From the NCBI GenBank assembly GCA_037127585.1, contig JBAXYB010000142.1, positions 1 through 6,995 on the forward strand: a stretch of 6,995 bases of DNA, in the 5' to 3' direction. The translations under genes were made by a program, and so were the position numbers. Below the pieces are notes generated by a model. That model was not told the DNA's origin. It was given only the letters and a program-made list of their open reading frames with translations, and searched no databases. This DNA comes from CAINDI01 sp037127585 (GTDB lineage: Bacteria; Verrucomicrobiota; Verrucomicrobiia; Palsa-1439). This document shows, one piece after another, positions 6,868-6,995 of the stretch; position 1 is the stretch's first letter; each line of letters begins with the position of its first letter.

Positions 6868-6873
6868 GGGAGC

Positions 6874-6902
6874 TTGACGTCCTAGGGTTACGCCCCTAAG
6901 GT
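6874..6902 (+). promoter_or_regulatory. Candidate promoter of the initiator tRNA gene
   Basis: TTGACG (6874-6879) matches the -35 consensus at five of six positions. It is followed at exactly 17 bases by TAAGGT (6897-6902), which keeps the key first TA and final T of a -10 box but only three of six bases overall. Transcription would start near 6909, about nine bases before the tRNA, which is sensible for a tRNA promoter. The weak -10 keeps this tentative. Confidence 0.45.
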
Positions 6903-6917
6903 CACCACAGATTTGAC

Positions 6918-6994
<77 letters not shown>

Positions 6995-6995
6995 A

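Noticed and set aside
6881..6900. Possible intrinsic terminator between the FtsB-like gene and the tRNA
   Set aside because: CCTAGGG and CCCTAAGG pair only with a bulge and no T-run follows. The stretch is better placed as the spacer and -10 region of the tRNA promoter candidate.

Overview
The window looks like chromosomal DNA of a moderately GC-rich, Gram-negative-type bacterium. A member of the Verrucomicrobiota or a related PVC lineage is the best guess. This is an inference from three things: the palindromic GGAGGG...CCCTCC repeats, the DUF4337 protein, and a lipoprotein-type pullulanase beside ordinary housekeeping genes. Nothing here fixes the taxon. Coding density is high, and no gene-free stretch exceeds about 110 bases.

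Left part, minus strand (1-3137): a DUF4149 four-helix membrane protein is followed, after only three bases, by a large type I pullulanase. The pullulanase starts at TTG, carries a lipoprotein signal, and runs off the left edge, so its C-terminus is missing. A 63-bp palindromic repeat lies in frame inside the pullulanase gene, between the CBM48 and catalytic domains.

Middle part, plus strand (3214-5174): a short ArsC/YfgD-family thiol reductase diverges from the minus-strand pair across 76 bp. Directly after its stop codon lies a second palindromic repeat of the same architecture. Next come a DUF4337 membrane protein and, 11 bases later, a Gfo/Idh/MocA-type NAD(P)-dependent oxidoreductase.

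Right part, plus strand (5179-6994): a good sigma70-type promoter and a perfect 9-base Shine-Dalgarno lead into enolase (GTG start). A FtsB/DivIC-type septum formation initiator follows four bases after the enolase stop, probably in the same transcript. A second promoter candidate precedes an initiator tRNA-Met with an encoded CCA end. This tRNA has a U1:U72 mismatch and an A29:U41 pair in place of the usual G:C.

Functionally this is mostly housekeeping: glycolysis (enolase), cell division (FtsB-like), translation initiation (tRNA-fMet), plus alpha-glucan breakdown at the cell envelope (pullulanase). I found no CRISPR array, transposase, phage module or defence cassette. The most unusual items are the two palindromic repeats, one of them absorbed into a coding sequence, and the variant initiator tRNA.
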